Of a DNA stretch of 59,720 nt, positions 8,919 to 16,319 are shown in pieces. The position numbers and the translations under genes were made by a program. The stretch spans positions 1 to 59,720 of the forward strand of contig JAFGBD010000062.1 in the NCBI GenBank assembly GCA_016933335.1, written 5' to 3'. This DNA comes from Bacteroidales bacterium (GTDB lineage Bacteria; Bacteroidota; Bacteroidia; Bacteroidales; UBA10428). Under the pieces are notes generated by a model, which did no database searches, had not been told where the DNA came from, and was given only the letters and a program-made list of their open reading frames with translations. The stretch's first letter is position 1. The number at the start of each line of letters is the position of its first letter.

Positions 8919-9752
8919 TTAGAGCTTTAAATGATAAGCCATTTTCGCGTTCAGTCCGAAAATGGCTTCTTTTTCATACCTGCTGAAACCCTCAAAGTAT
9001 TTAAAGGGTATATCCATAACATCATCATAGCTGCCGGCCAGCCGGCAAACCGGCCAGTCTGATCCTATCATCAGCCTGTCTGTCCCAAAAGCATTTGTAA
9101 CGGTATCAAGATACGGCCTGAAATCTTCTGCTTTCCATTTTAACCAGTCTGCCTCGGTAACCATCCCGGATATTTTGCAAAAAACATTTTCGAATCCTGC
9201 CAGTTTGATCATGTCCTCTTTCCATGGTGAGGTTTTTTGATACCTGATCCCGGGTTTGGCTATATGATCAAGCACAAATACCTGGTCAGGAAATTTCCTG
9301 ACAAATTCGATGGTTTGCGGCAGTTGTCCGGCAAAGATCAGTATGTCATAGGTTAAATTGAATTTCTGGAGTAACCCGACACCTCTCAGAAACTCTTGTC
9401 TCAGGATAAATAATTCATCCGGCTCATCCTGAATAACATGTCTTACACCAACGAATCCGGGATCAGACATTAACTCCTTCAGTTGATTTTCAAGTTTTTC
9501 TGAACACAGATCGACCCAGCCGACAACACCTTTGATGAATTCGTTTTCAGCGGCAAGTCTTAATAACCACCTTGTTTCATCGAGAGACTGTCTTGCCTGG
9601 ACAGCAACGGTTCCATCAAAACCGGCTTGCCTGACCAGGGGTCTTAAGTTGTCAGGCAGGAAGTCATTCTTTAAAATCTGCATTTCGTCATTGATCCATG
9701 CATATTCTTCAGGACTGTATTTCCAGAAATGCTGATGAGAATCTATTTTCAT
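8919..9752 (-). CDS. fuconolactonase-like amidohydrolase
   Basis: A 277-residue metal-dependent hydrolase of the amidohydrolase-2 / COG3618 group, which includes L-fucono-1,5-lactonase, L-rhamnono-lactonase and 2-pyrone-4,6-dicarboxylate lactonase. Metal-site motifs are DSHQHFW at the N-terminus (His-x-His), VLDHIAKP (His) and MIGSDWPVC (Asp), all on a TIM barrel. There is no signal peptide. I chose the ATG at 9752 (MKIDSHQHFW) because relatives start there; a frame eight codons longer is open. It lies 8 bases (32 to the chosen start) behind the zinc alcohol dehydrogenase. With the aldo/keto reductase upstream, this suggests oxidation of L-fucose or a related 6-deoxy sugar to its lactone followed by ring opening. 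Confidence 0.8.
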   Translation of the reverse strand: MKIDSHQHFWKYSPEEYAWINDEMQILKNDFLPDNLRPLVRQAGFDGTVAVQARQSLDETRWLLRLAAENEFIKGVVGWVDLCSEKLENQLKELMSDPGFVGVRHVIQDEPDELFILRQEFLRGVGLLQKFNLTYDILIFAGQLPQTIEFVRKFPDQVFVLDHIAKPGIRYQKTSPWKEDMIKLAGFENVFCKISGMVTEADWLKWKAEDFRPYLDTVTNAFGTDRLMIGSDWPVCRLAGSYDDVMDIPFKYFEGFSRYEKEAIFGLNAKMAYHLKL

Positions 9753-9784
9753 AATAAAGATTATTCCGGGATTCAAATGACCGG

Positions 9785-10801
9785 TTACAAGTCCATTTCA
9801 ACAATTGCTTTAATCACCCCATTCGCCGGATCAAGCAGACGAGGAAACTCGTCTTTTAGTCTGGTGAACTTTGTTTTGTGTGTAATATAGGATGAAACCC
9901 TGAGCAGCTTATCTCTCATGCATTTTACAACATAGTCAAATTCCGTTTTAAGGGCATTCCGGCTGCTCATAAGTGTCGTTTCCCGTTTATGAAATTCAGG
10001 GTGGCTGAAACAGATCTCATCTCTCTGAATACCAAGCATGACAATCCTTCCGCCATGAGCCAGCATGCTGAAACTCTTCATAATTGAATCTTTATTGCCG
10101 GTAGCATCAATGATGACAGTTGGCCAGTCACCTCCGGTTATCTCCTTTATTGTTTCTTCAGGATCTTTTGATGCGTTTATAACATATTCAATTCCTAAAA
10201 CATCGCGACAAAAGGCAAGTCTTTGTTCAATAACATCCATCGAGATAATCCTGCCTCCTGCAATTCCTGCCATCTCCATTGCAGCAAGGCCAATGGGACC
10301 AGCACCGGTTACCAGCACATATTCACCCTTTTGAATTTCAGCTTTGTTAACCGCATGAGTACTGATTGAAAAGGGCTCAACAAGTGCCAGTATATCAGGA
10401 TCCAGACCATTGCCCATGACCAGTGATTTTACAGGTACGGATATCAGTTCTGTCATTCCCCCGTCAATATGCACGCCTGCCCCCCGGATATTGATACAAC
10501 AATTGATTTTTCCCATCCTGCATGCGATACAGCTTCCACACGGGAAATACGGTACAAATGTTACTTTGTCACCCTTTTTGAAATGGCCGGGGCCGTCAAA
10601 TTCCACCAATTCTCCAGCAAGCTCATGACCCAGGATTCTTGGGTAGCTGAAAAACGGCTGTGTACCCTCAAAAGCATGCAAATCTGTACCACAAATGCCA
10701 ATCCTTTCTATTTTAATGATTGCCTGTCCTTCGGACAATATCGGTTTGTCTATGTCCTGGTATTCAAAAACTCCGGGTTCTTTACAGATCAATGCTTTCA
10801 T
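9785..10801 (-). CDS. zinc-dependent alcohol/sugar dehydrogenase
   Basis: A 338-residue medium-chain zinc dehydrogenase. It shows the catalytic-zinc motifs GICGTDLHAFEG and GHELAGELV, the structural-zinc cysteine cluster CGSCIACRMGKINCC, and the Rossmann motif GAGPIGLAA with SMDVIEQR following, which favours NAD. Relatives next to fuconolactonase genes act on sugar acids or alditols in oxidative fucose, rhamnose or galactonate routes. The product here is probably a ketone formed from a secondary alcohol, but the substrate is uncertain. I chose the ATG at 10801 (MKALICKEPG), the family-typical start. The longer frame from 10831 would run into a strong hairpin at 10821-10841 that looks like leader DNA. 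Confidence 0.8.
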   Translation of the reverse strand: MKALICKEPGVFEYQDIDKPILSEGQAIIKIERIGICGTDLHAFEGTQPFFSYPRILGHELAGELVEFDGPGHFKKGDKVTFVPYFPCGSCIACRMGKINCCINIRGAGVHIDGGMTELISVPVKSLVMGNGLDPDILALVEPFSISTHAVNKAEIQKGEYVLVTGAGPIGLAAMEMAGIAGGRIISMDVIEQRLAFCRDVLGIEYVINASKDPEETIKEITGGDWPTVIIDATGNKDSIMKSFSMLAHGGRIVMLGIQRDEICFSHPEFHKRETTLMSSRNALKTEFDYVVKCMRDKLLRVSSYITHKTKFTRLKDEFPRLLDPANGVIKAIVEMDL

Positions 10802-10820
10802 ATTCTTTTTATTCTCCAGA

Positions 10821-10861
10821 TACCGGAACAAAATTCCGGTATAACCGGCAGAACCGGTTAT
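10821..10861 (-). promoter_or_regulatory. twin dyad operators or leader hairpins before the dehydrogenase
   Basis: Two perfect dyads stand side by side. TACCGGAA (10821-10828) pairs with TTCCGGTA (10834-10841). ATAACCGG (10841-10848) pairs with CCGGTTAT (10854-10861). Each has 8-bp arms and a 5-base spacer, and their centres are 20 bp apart, about two helix turns. They sit in the leader of the dehydrogenase-lactonase unit and look like paired binding sites for a dimeric regulator, or RNA stems. Confidence 0.5.
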
Positions 10862-10905
10862 TATGGGCGAAAATGGCCCGTTTAATTATCCTGCCCGTAT
10901 TTAAT

Positions 10906-10913
10906 CAAAAATA
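10906..10913 (-). promoter_or_regulatory. possible -7 element for the dehydrogenase-lactonase unit
   Basis: The minus strand reads TATTTTTG, an exact TAnnTTTG match, about 105 bases upstream of the chosen start at 10801, with the twin dyads between it and the gene. No clear -33 box stands at the usual spacing. Confidence 0.3.
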
Positions 10914-10966
10914 GTGTCATGCTGTCAAATATCCACAGAATCCTCAAATTTAATTCCAGGTTCAAC

Positions 10967-12019
10967 TCATGCCGGCACATATGGATAATCCTTCCTGATC
11001 AATCCCTTTTCCTTCATTTCATGATAAAATGCTGCCGGAACATCTGCAATAACAGAATCAACATTCATTTTAACATGTGCCGGTTTTGATGTATTCAGCG
11101 ATACTGATATCACTCCGGGCGGCGTCATTCCGAAATGAACGCATGCAGTTGCCGGTCTGACACCGTGTTTATTGCAAATCCCGAAAAAATCCTCCCTCCA
11201 TTTGAATATTTTCCGGTTCTCAGGGCTGTCAGGTTTAATTAATCTGTAATCAAAATAATCACCTCCGATCAGAAAACCGGCATTGAAAACAGCGGAATTG
11301 ATGATACCGATCCCTTTCTTATGAAGCCTGGCCATTAACTTTAATAATTCAGGAGGATGGGAAAAGATGGTCATGCTGTTGGCAAACATCACCCAGTCCA
11401 GCTCGATCTCACCCTCCAGCATTTCAATTGTCTGCCAGTTCTTTGCTCCGATGCCGATACCCCTGATCTCCCCGGAGGCTTTTAAATCAGACAGCGCCTG
11501 ATAAGCATCAAGAATATCCGTGATGCGTTCTTTATGTTCGCTTCTGTCAGAAGCCTGGCCGATATACTCATCAGGATCATGCACGGAAACCAGCACGGGT
11601 TTATACATGGAACCTAGAAGCCGGTTTCCCTGTTCCCAGCAGGCCAATATCCCATCGTAGCTTATCATCTGCCGTGCATCGTTTTTGATGTTCTTCCAGA
11701 CACCAGGTTCGAAAGCCGGTTCTTTTGATTTCAGCGGAACCCGTTGCCAGCCTACCTTATTACTGATAATTACATCACCGGATTTTACTCCAAGTTTTTT
11801 CAGGCACCTGCCCAGTGTCTCCAGTGCAAGTCCTGCACCATATTTCCCTGCAGAATCAAAAACGACAGGACTCTGAACATGATCAAAGCACGCTTTCACA
11901 ATCTGCACCCCGGTTTCTTCATCCAGCTCTGCATAAAGGTTTCCCAGGGCACTTGTACCAAATATAACAGGAGGGATAAACAACGCGGTATTCCCCAGTG
12001 AATTCTTCTCTCGCAACAT
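10967..12019 (-). CDS. aldo/keto reductase, L-fucose (D-threo-aldose) dehydrogenase-like
   Basis: A 350-residue aldo/keto reductase. It opens with LGNTALFIPPVIFGTSALGNLY, typical of D-threo-aldose 1-dehydrogenase / L-fucose dehydrogenase. The catalytic residues are visible: Asp and Tyr in VFDSAGKYG, Lys in SNKVGWQ and His in SVHDPDEY. These enzymes oxidise the anomeric carbon of L-fucose or related sugars to a lactone with NAD(P), which suits the downstream lactonase. I chose the ATG at 12019 (MLREKNSLGN); a frame from 12046 adds nine residues. The gene starts only 63 bases after the end of rex1 on the same strand, so it may be read from the rex promoter as well. That would be a possible link between sugar oxidation and redox control. 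Confidence 0.8.
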   Translation of the reverse strand: MLREKNSLGNTALFIPPVIFGTSALGNLYAELDEETGVQIVKACFDHVQSPVVFDSAGKYGAGLALETLGRCLKKLGVKSGDVIISNKVGWQRVPLKSKEPAFEPGVWKNIKNDARQMISYDGILACWEQGNRLLGSMYKPVLVSVHDPDEYIGQASDRSEHKERITDILDAYQALSDLKASGEIRGIGIGAKNWQTIEMLEGEIELDWVMFANSMTIFSHPPELLKLMARLHKKGIGIINSAVFNAGFLIGGDYFDYRLIKPDSPENRKIFKWREDFFGICNKHGVRPATACVHFGMTPPGVISVSLNTSKPAHVKMNVDSVIADVPAAFYHEMKEKGLIRKDYPYVPA

Positions 12020-12082
12020 ACTGATTACATTATGCGTAAGAAACATTATCTCAACGAAACCCGGTACTGTCGGGCTTATCAG

Positions 12083-12715
12083 TCAGCGTATTATTTTATT
12101 CTTCACAAAATAAGCCACCTTTTCAATGGAAGTAATCATATCATAATTGGCATGATAAATTTCAGGCGGCAGATTCAGGGTTACGCTTGTGAAGTTAAGA
12201 ATGCCTTTAATTCCGCTGGCCACAAGTATTTTTGCCATATCCTGTGCTACTGCGGGTGGTACTGTCAATATTGCAATGGTAATGTCCCTGGAATTTAAAA
12301 TTTCCCGCAGCTGATCAATAGAATAACACTTTATCCCGTTATATTCCGATCCGATTTTCTTCGGATCAATGTCAAATACGGCAACCAGATTCAGCTTTGG
12401 CCTTTTGCCGGAAAAATAAGCTGTTACAGCTTTTCCAAGGTTCCCATACCCCACAACGGCAATGTTATATGCAACAACGGGATCGATGACCTCACCAATT
12501 TTTCGAATCAGGTCTTTGATATGATATCCTTTACGACGCGGGCTTGTAAAGGCAATGAACATGATATCCCTTCGTACCTGAACAGCTGTTATATTATGCA
12601 TCTGAGCCAGTTCATGTGAAAAAATATGAGCCTTTCCTTCATCCAGGCAACGAAGCAAAGTACGCCGGTATTCGCTGAGTCGTTCGACAGTCTTTTCAGG
12701 TAGTAACTGCATCAT
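12083..12715 (-). CDS. rex: redox-sensing repressor Rex (copy 1)
   Basis: A 210-residue Rex-family repressor. An N-terminal winged helix (about 1-80; LPEKTVERLSEYRR, then AQVRRDIMF and the wing RRKGYHI) binds DNA. A Rossmann domain with VVGYGNLGKA binds NADH/NAD+, and a C-terminal swapped helix (SIEKVAYFVK) completes the dimer. Rex normally represses fermentation and hydrogenase genes when NADH is low and lets go when NADH is high. Here it is transcribed away from the [2Fe-2S]/hydrogenase-like sensor/phosphatase operon, with 135 bases between. Two further Rex paralogues lie 15 kb away. The wing (FTSPRRKGY) differs from the common FGKRGVGY, so operator preference may differ. Confidence 0.93.
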   Translation of the reverse strand: MMQLLPEKTVERLSEYRRTLLRCLDEGKAHIFSHELAQMHNITAVQVRRDIMFIAFTSPRRKGYHIKDLIRKIGEVIDPVVAYNIAVVGYGNLGKAVTAYFSGKRPKLNLVAVFDIDPKKIGSEYNGIKCYSIDQLREILNSRDITIAILTVPPAVAQDMAKILVASGIKGILNFTSVTLNLPPEIYHANYDMITSIEKVAYFVKNKIIR

Positions 12716-12825
12716 AAATGAAATTGTTTATCATCCCTGCTAAAAATACAAAAATTTTAATAAGCAATATTAAATATCAAAAAACAGTTTAAGAAATTAT
12801 GTTATTATATTTACCAGCTGAATTT

Positions 12826-12843
12826 CTGTATTTCTGAATACAG
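12826..12843. promoter_or_regulatory. 18-bp dyad before the sensor operon
   Basis: CTGTATT (12826-12832) and AATACAG (12837-12843) are exact inverted repeats with a 4-base gap, ending 7 bases before the start codon at 12851. The TGT...ACA spacing equals that of Rex operators (positions 2-4 and 15-17 of 18), but positions 1, 5 and 6 deviate. It could be an operator for a Rex variant or an RNA hairpin near the ribosome site. A second, weaker match (ATGTTA-N6-TTACCA) lies at 12799-12816. Confidence 0.35.
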
Positions 12844-12850
12844 CCCTGCC

Positions 12851-13108
12851 ATGTTTAAGAAGAAGGATATTATTATCTGTCTGGGAAGTTCCTGCTTTGC
12901 AAGGGGAAATAAAGAACTCATGAATATCATTTCAAAATACCTTAGACAGAAAAATCTGTCGGGCAAGGTAAGCTTCAGGGGAGATCACTGCTTTGAAAAA
13001 TGTTGTGAAGGCCCGAACCTGAAAATCGGGAATAAAATTTACCACGGTGTCAACAAAGAGAATATTATTGATTATTTAATGGAAGGCTTAAAAGACGAAC
13101 TGCAATAA
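12851..13108 (+). CDS. small thioredoxin-like [2Fe-2S] ferredoxin
   Basis: An 85-residue protein with the thioredoxin-like [2Fe-2S] ferredoxin fold seen in NuoE/HydC C-terminal domains. Cys10, Cys15, Cys47 and Cys51 (patterns CLGSSC and CFEKC) match the C-x4-C...C-x3-C ligand set, and Cys52 is extra. It is the first gene of a unit with the H-cluster-less hydrogenase-like sensor and a SpoIIE-type phosphatase. As I recall, the same trio precedes the hydCBA genes of Thermotoga maritima (TM1420-TM1422). It probably passes electrons to or from the sensor rather than serving in catalysis. The stop codon is followed in the same reading frame, four codons later, by the next gene. Confidence 0.8.
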   Translation: MFKKKDIIICLGSSCFARGNKELMNIISKYLRQKNLSGKVSFRGDHCFEKCCEGPNLKIGNKIYHGVNKENIIDYLMEGLKDELQ

Positions 13109-13120
13109 ATTAAACAGGCT

Positions 13121-14980
13121 TTGGAACCACTTATTAACATAAATAAACAGAAATGTACAAGCTGCTATACCTGTATCCGGATTTGTCCTGTAAAAGCAAT
13201 CCAGATCAAAGCCGGAGACCAGTATCCCATAGTAAAAATGAACAGATGTATCGGTTGCGGAACCTGCATTACAGCCTGTTCACCCAAAGCCATGAATTTC
13301 AGAAATGAGACCGCAGAAGCCAGGCAGCTGCTAAAATCAGGCAAAGATGTGGCCATCATCTGCTCACCCAGTATATCAGCAGAATTTGCAGATGTGAGTG
13401 ATCACAGAAAGTTTGTTGCCATGCTGAGATCCCTTGGAGCAAAATTTGTCAATGAAGTATCCTTTGCTGTTGATGTCATCGCATATAAATACCTCAACCT
13501 CTTCAGCGATGTCAAGGGTAAGTTTTATATCATGTCCTACGATCCTGTCATCGTTAACTATATCGAAAAATATCACCCAAACCTCATTGGCAACCTTGCC
13601 CCCCTCGTATCTCCGATGATCGCATGTGCCCTCATCATGCACAAACTATATGGCAAAGACATCAAGATCATATATATCGGACCTGAAATAGCAAGAAAAG
13701 AAGAAGCCCTGAGGTTCGGAGATGCTGCCAGGATTGATGTTGTTCTGACTTTTCCTGAATTAAGACAGCTGTTCAGCGAGTTTAGCATCGACGAAAGCAT
13801 GCTGGAATATTCTGATTTTGATCCTCCCCTGGGCTACAAAGGTTCTCTCTTCCCCCTTTCCAACGGCATCATTCAATCAGCTGATATGGATGAAAACCGG
13901 CTGACAGCAGATATCATAACCGTTGAAGGACAGCAGGCTATGATTGAATCCATCCAGGAATTTGAAAACAATGTCAAGCTTATTCACAGGCATCTGAATG
14001 TTACTTACGGTAATGCCCTTTCAGGTCCGGGATTAAGCAACCAGGGGAACAAACTTCTTAAAGAACATCTTGTTATCAAATATGCAAACAGGCGTCTGAA
14101 TAATTTTTTCCGTCATGAATGGTACAACAACTTGCAGGGTTATCTTGACATGGATTTCACCTGTCAGTTCAGGGCGGATGACCAGAGACTGCCGGAACCG
14201 GATCCCCGGAAAGTGAAAGAGATCCTCAGCCAGCTTGGAAGAAAGGAAGACGATGTCATCGGGTGCAATGAATGCGGATACAATTCCTGCAGGGAATTTG
14301 CCACTGATATTGCAAGAGGACTTGTTACACCTGAAATGTGCACCAGCTACGCGTTCAGAAACACCATGAATTTTGAAGAATCACTCAGGCACCTGAATGA
14401 AAAACTGGCCCTTACCAGAAAAGCATTAAAAGAAGCCGAAGAAAATGCCAGGCAGGAGCATGAAGCAGTGATACAAGCCTCGGAGCTCAATCAGGCCATG
14501 CTCGAAAAGCTCCATGCAGGTGTCGTCATTGTCAACAATAAAATGAAGATCCTGCAGTCCAATTCAGCTTTCGTTAAAATTCTGGGAGAAGAGGCAGAAG
14601 AAATAAATGAGGTAATACCGGGACTTGTCGGTGCTGACCTGAAAAAACTGTTGAATCCCGGCATCCTCAACCTTTTTACTTATGTATTAAATGATGGCGA
14701 TACCATTGAAAGCAGGGACATCAGGCTTGGAGAAACAGTATTGAATGTATCCATTTTCACGATCAGGAAAAACAAGGTTGCAGGTGGCATCATCCGTGAT
14801 ATGCGTGCCCCGGAGGTTCAGAAAACCGAAGTGATTAAAAGAATTTCGGAAGTGATTGACAAGAACCTGGAAATGGTGCAGAAAATAGGTTTCTTAATGG
14901 GAGAAGGCGCTTCAGATATTGAAAAAATGCTGAATTCGATCATTGAGTTTTATAATACAGGAAAGGACAGCACTTCATGA
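13121..14980 (+). CDS. [FeFe]-hydrogenase-like Fe-S/PAS sensor lacking H-cluster ligands
   Basis: A 619-residue soluble protein. Order: two [4Fe-4S] ferredoxin motifs (CTSCYTCIRICP, CIGCGTCITACS; about 12-55); a domain clearly related to the [FeFe]-hydrogenase catalytic domain (about 75-320); a further [4Fe-4S] motif CNECGYNSC (382-390); a coiled coil (about 425-460); a PAS domain (about 465-570); and a helical tail. All H-cluster cysteines are replaced. TSCCP becomes MSYDP (138-142), MPC becomes GPE (187-189), and MACxGGC becomes NVTYGNA (293-299). It therefore cannot hold the H-cluster and is probably a redox or H2-related signal protein, not an enzyme. It starts with TTG at 13121, as no ATG fits the domain start, and overlaps the phosphatase gene by 4 bases. 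Confidence 0.85.
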   Translation: MEPLININKQKCTSCYTCIRICPVKAIQIKAGDQYPIVKMNRCIGCGTCITACSPKAMNFRNETAEARQLLKSGKDVAIICSPSISAEFADVSDHRKFVAMLRSLGAKFVNEVSFAVDVIAYKYLNLFSDVKGKFYIMSYDPVIVNYIEKYHPNLIGNLAPLVSPMIACALIMHKLYGKDIKIIYIGPEIARKEEALRFGDAARIDVVLTFPELRQLFSEFSIDESMLEYSDFDPPLGYKGSLFPLSNGIIQSADMDENRLTADIITVEGQQAMIESIQEFENNVKLIHRHLNVTYGNALSGPGLSNQGNKLLKEHLVIKYANRRLNNFFRHEWYNNLQGYLDMDFTCQFRADDQRLPEPDPRKVKEILSQLGRKEDDVIGCNECGYNSCREFATDIARGLVTPEMCTSYAFRNTMNFEESLRHLNEKLALTRKALKEAEENARQEHEAVIQASELNQAMLEKLHAGVVIVNNKMKILQSNSAFVKILGEEAEEINEVIPGLVGADLKKLLNPGILNLFTYVLNDGDTIESRDIRLGETVLNVSIFTIRKNKVAGGIIRDMRAPEVQKTEVIKRISEVIDKNLEMVQKIGFLMGEGASDIEKMLNSIIEFYNTGKDSTS

Positions 14981-16161
14981 CAGATCATTTTTTTGTAGAG
15001 GTTGACTGCCAGCAAAAAATTCATTACAGGGAGAGGATTTGTGGTGATGTTTTTCTTTCGAGTAAAGTAAAGGAAGAAAACCGCATCATCATTGTCCTGT
15101 CAGACGGAATGGGTCATGGGGTTAAAGCCAGTGTGCTGGGAACACTCACGGCTACCATGGCCCTGAATTTTACAAAAGAGCACAGGGAGCCTGAAAAAAC
15201 AGCAGAGATCATCATGAAAACCCTGCCCGAGTGCAGTGAAAGAAAAATTAACTATTCTACCTTCACCATCATCGATATAGAAAATGACGGTAAAACCACC
15301 ATCCTTGAATATGATAACCCGGAGTGTATCATTATCCGTGACCGGAAGGTGATGAATCCGGAAGAGAAAACCATACGTTTCAACTCAGGCAACGGAGAAA
15401 ACAAGGTGATACGTGTTACCTCTTTCCAGCCAAAAAAAGGAGACCGGATCATATTCACAAGTGACGGTATTCCGCAGTCGGGCCTCGGAACACCCATGTT
15501 CCCTTTTGGCTGGGGCATCGATAATGTAACACGTTTCGCCATCGATATCATCAGGCAATACCCGCAGATCTCCGCACGCCAGCTTTCTGCAAAAATCTTA
15601 AATACGGCATATCGCCACGATGGTTTTATGGCTAAAGACGACACAAGTTGCGGAATAGTATTTTTCAGAGAACCACGCACACTCTTAATCTGTTCAGGCC
15701 CTCCCTATGAAAAGGATGATGATCCTGAACTTGCCCGGATAGTAAAGGAATTTAAGGGTAAGAAGATAATTATGGGGGCCACGACCGGCGATATTATTGC
15801 ACGTGAACTGAAACTGAACATAAAAAACGGTTTTACATTTGATGATCCTGAGCTGCCCCCGATCTCATATATCGATGAAATTGACTTGTATACCGAAGGC
15901 ATTCTGACATTAAACAAAGTGGAAAAAATCCTGAAGGCTTATCATAACAACGATATAACCGGAAAAGGGCCGGCAGAAGAAGTCATCAAACTTTTCCTGG
16001 AAAGCGATGAGATACAATTCGTTATCGGAACCAGGATTAACATTGCCCATCAGGACCCGAACCTTCCTGTTGAGCTCGAAATAAGAAGAACAGTGATAAA
16101 CAGAATTGCCAGGCTTCTGGAAGAAAAACTGCTTAAAAATGTCAAAATCAAATATCTGTGA
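14977..16161 (+). CDS. SpoIIE/PP2C-type serine phosphatase paired with the sensor
   Basis: A 394-residue cytoplasmic protein. Residues 1-225 form a SpoIIE-like PP2C phosphatase domain with the metal-binding motifs ICGDVF, VLSDGMGHG, FTSDGI and KDDTSC. Residues 230-394 form a second domain (ICSGPPYEKDDD...IIMGATTGDIIA) of the kind found in the Thermotoga TM1422-like proteins, with no function that I can name. The ATG overlaps the sensor stop codon (ATGA), so the two are translationally coupled. The likely role is to dephosphorylate a Ser/Thr-phosphorylated target in response to the Fe-S/PAS sensor. The target (an anti-sigma antagonist or a hydrogenase regulator) is not in this window. Confidence 0.8.
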   Translation: MTDHFFVEVDCQQKIHYRERICGDVFLSSKVKEENRIIIVLSDGMGHGVKASVLGTLTATMALNFTKEHREPEKTAEIIMKTLPECSERKINYSTFTIIDIENDGKTTILEYDNPECIIIRDRKVMNPEEKTIRFNSGNGENKVIRVTSFQPKKGDRIIFTSDGIPQSGLGTPMFPFGWGIDNVTRFAIDIIRQYPQISARQLSAKILNTAYRHDGFMAKDDTSCGIVFFREPRTLLICSGPPYEKDDDPELARIVKEFKGKKIIMGATTGDIIARELKLNIKNGFTFDDPELPPISYIDEIDLYTEGILTLNKVEKILKAYHNNDITGKGPAEEVIKLFLESDEIQFVIGTRINIAHQDPNLPVELEIRRTVINRIARLLEEKLLKNVKIKYL

Positions 16162-16176
16162 TCTGCTGTGAATTGT

Positions 16177-16201
16177 TCCCTGATCTGTCTCTTATCAGGG
16201 A
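16177..16201 (+). terminator. hairpin between the phosphatase gene and hypE
   Basis: TCCCTGAT (16177-16184) pairs with ATCAGGGA (16194-16201), an 8-bp stem with a 9-base loop just after the phosphatase stop codon. No T-run follows, so it may be a weak terminator, an RNA processing site or a 3' stabiliser. Confidence 0.4.
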
Positions 16202-16319
16202 TAACGGATGGTATAAAAATGGTTTCCGTGTACCTTATCCGGTATGCAAAAATACGGTTCTGAAACCATTCACTGATCCAAAGCAGGAAATACGATGCAC
16301 AAAATAAAATACCCAGTAT

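Noticed and set aside
13121-14980. Second catalytic [FeFe] hydrogenase
   Set aside because: Although the fold is recognisable, none of the H-cluster cysteines is present, so it is annotated as a sensor-like homologue.
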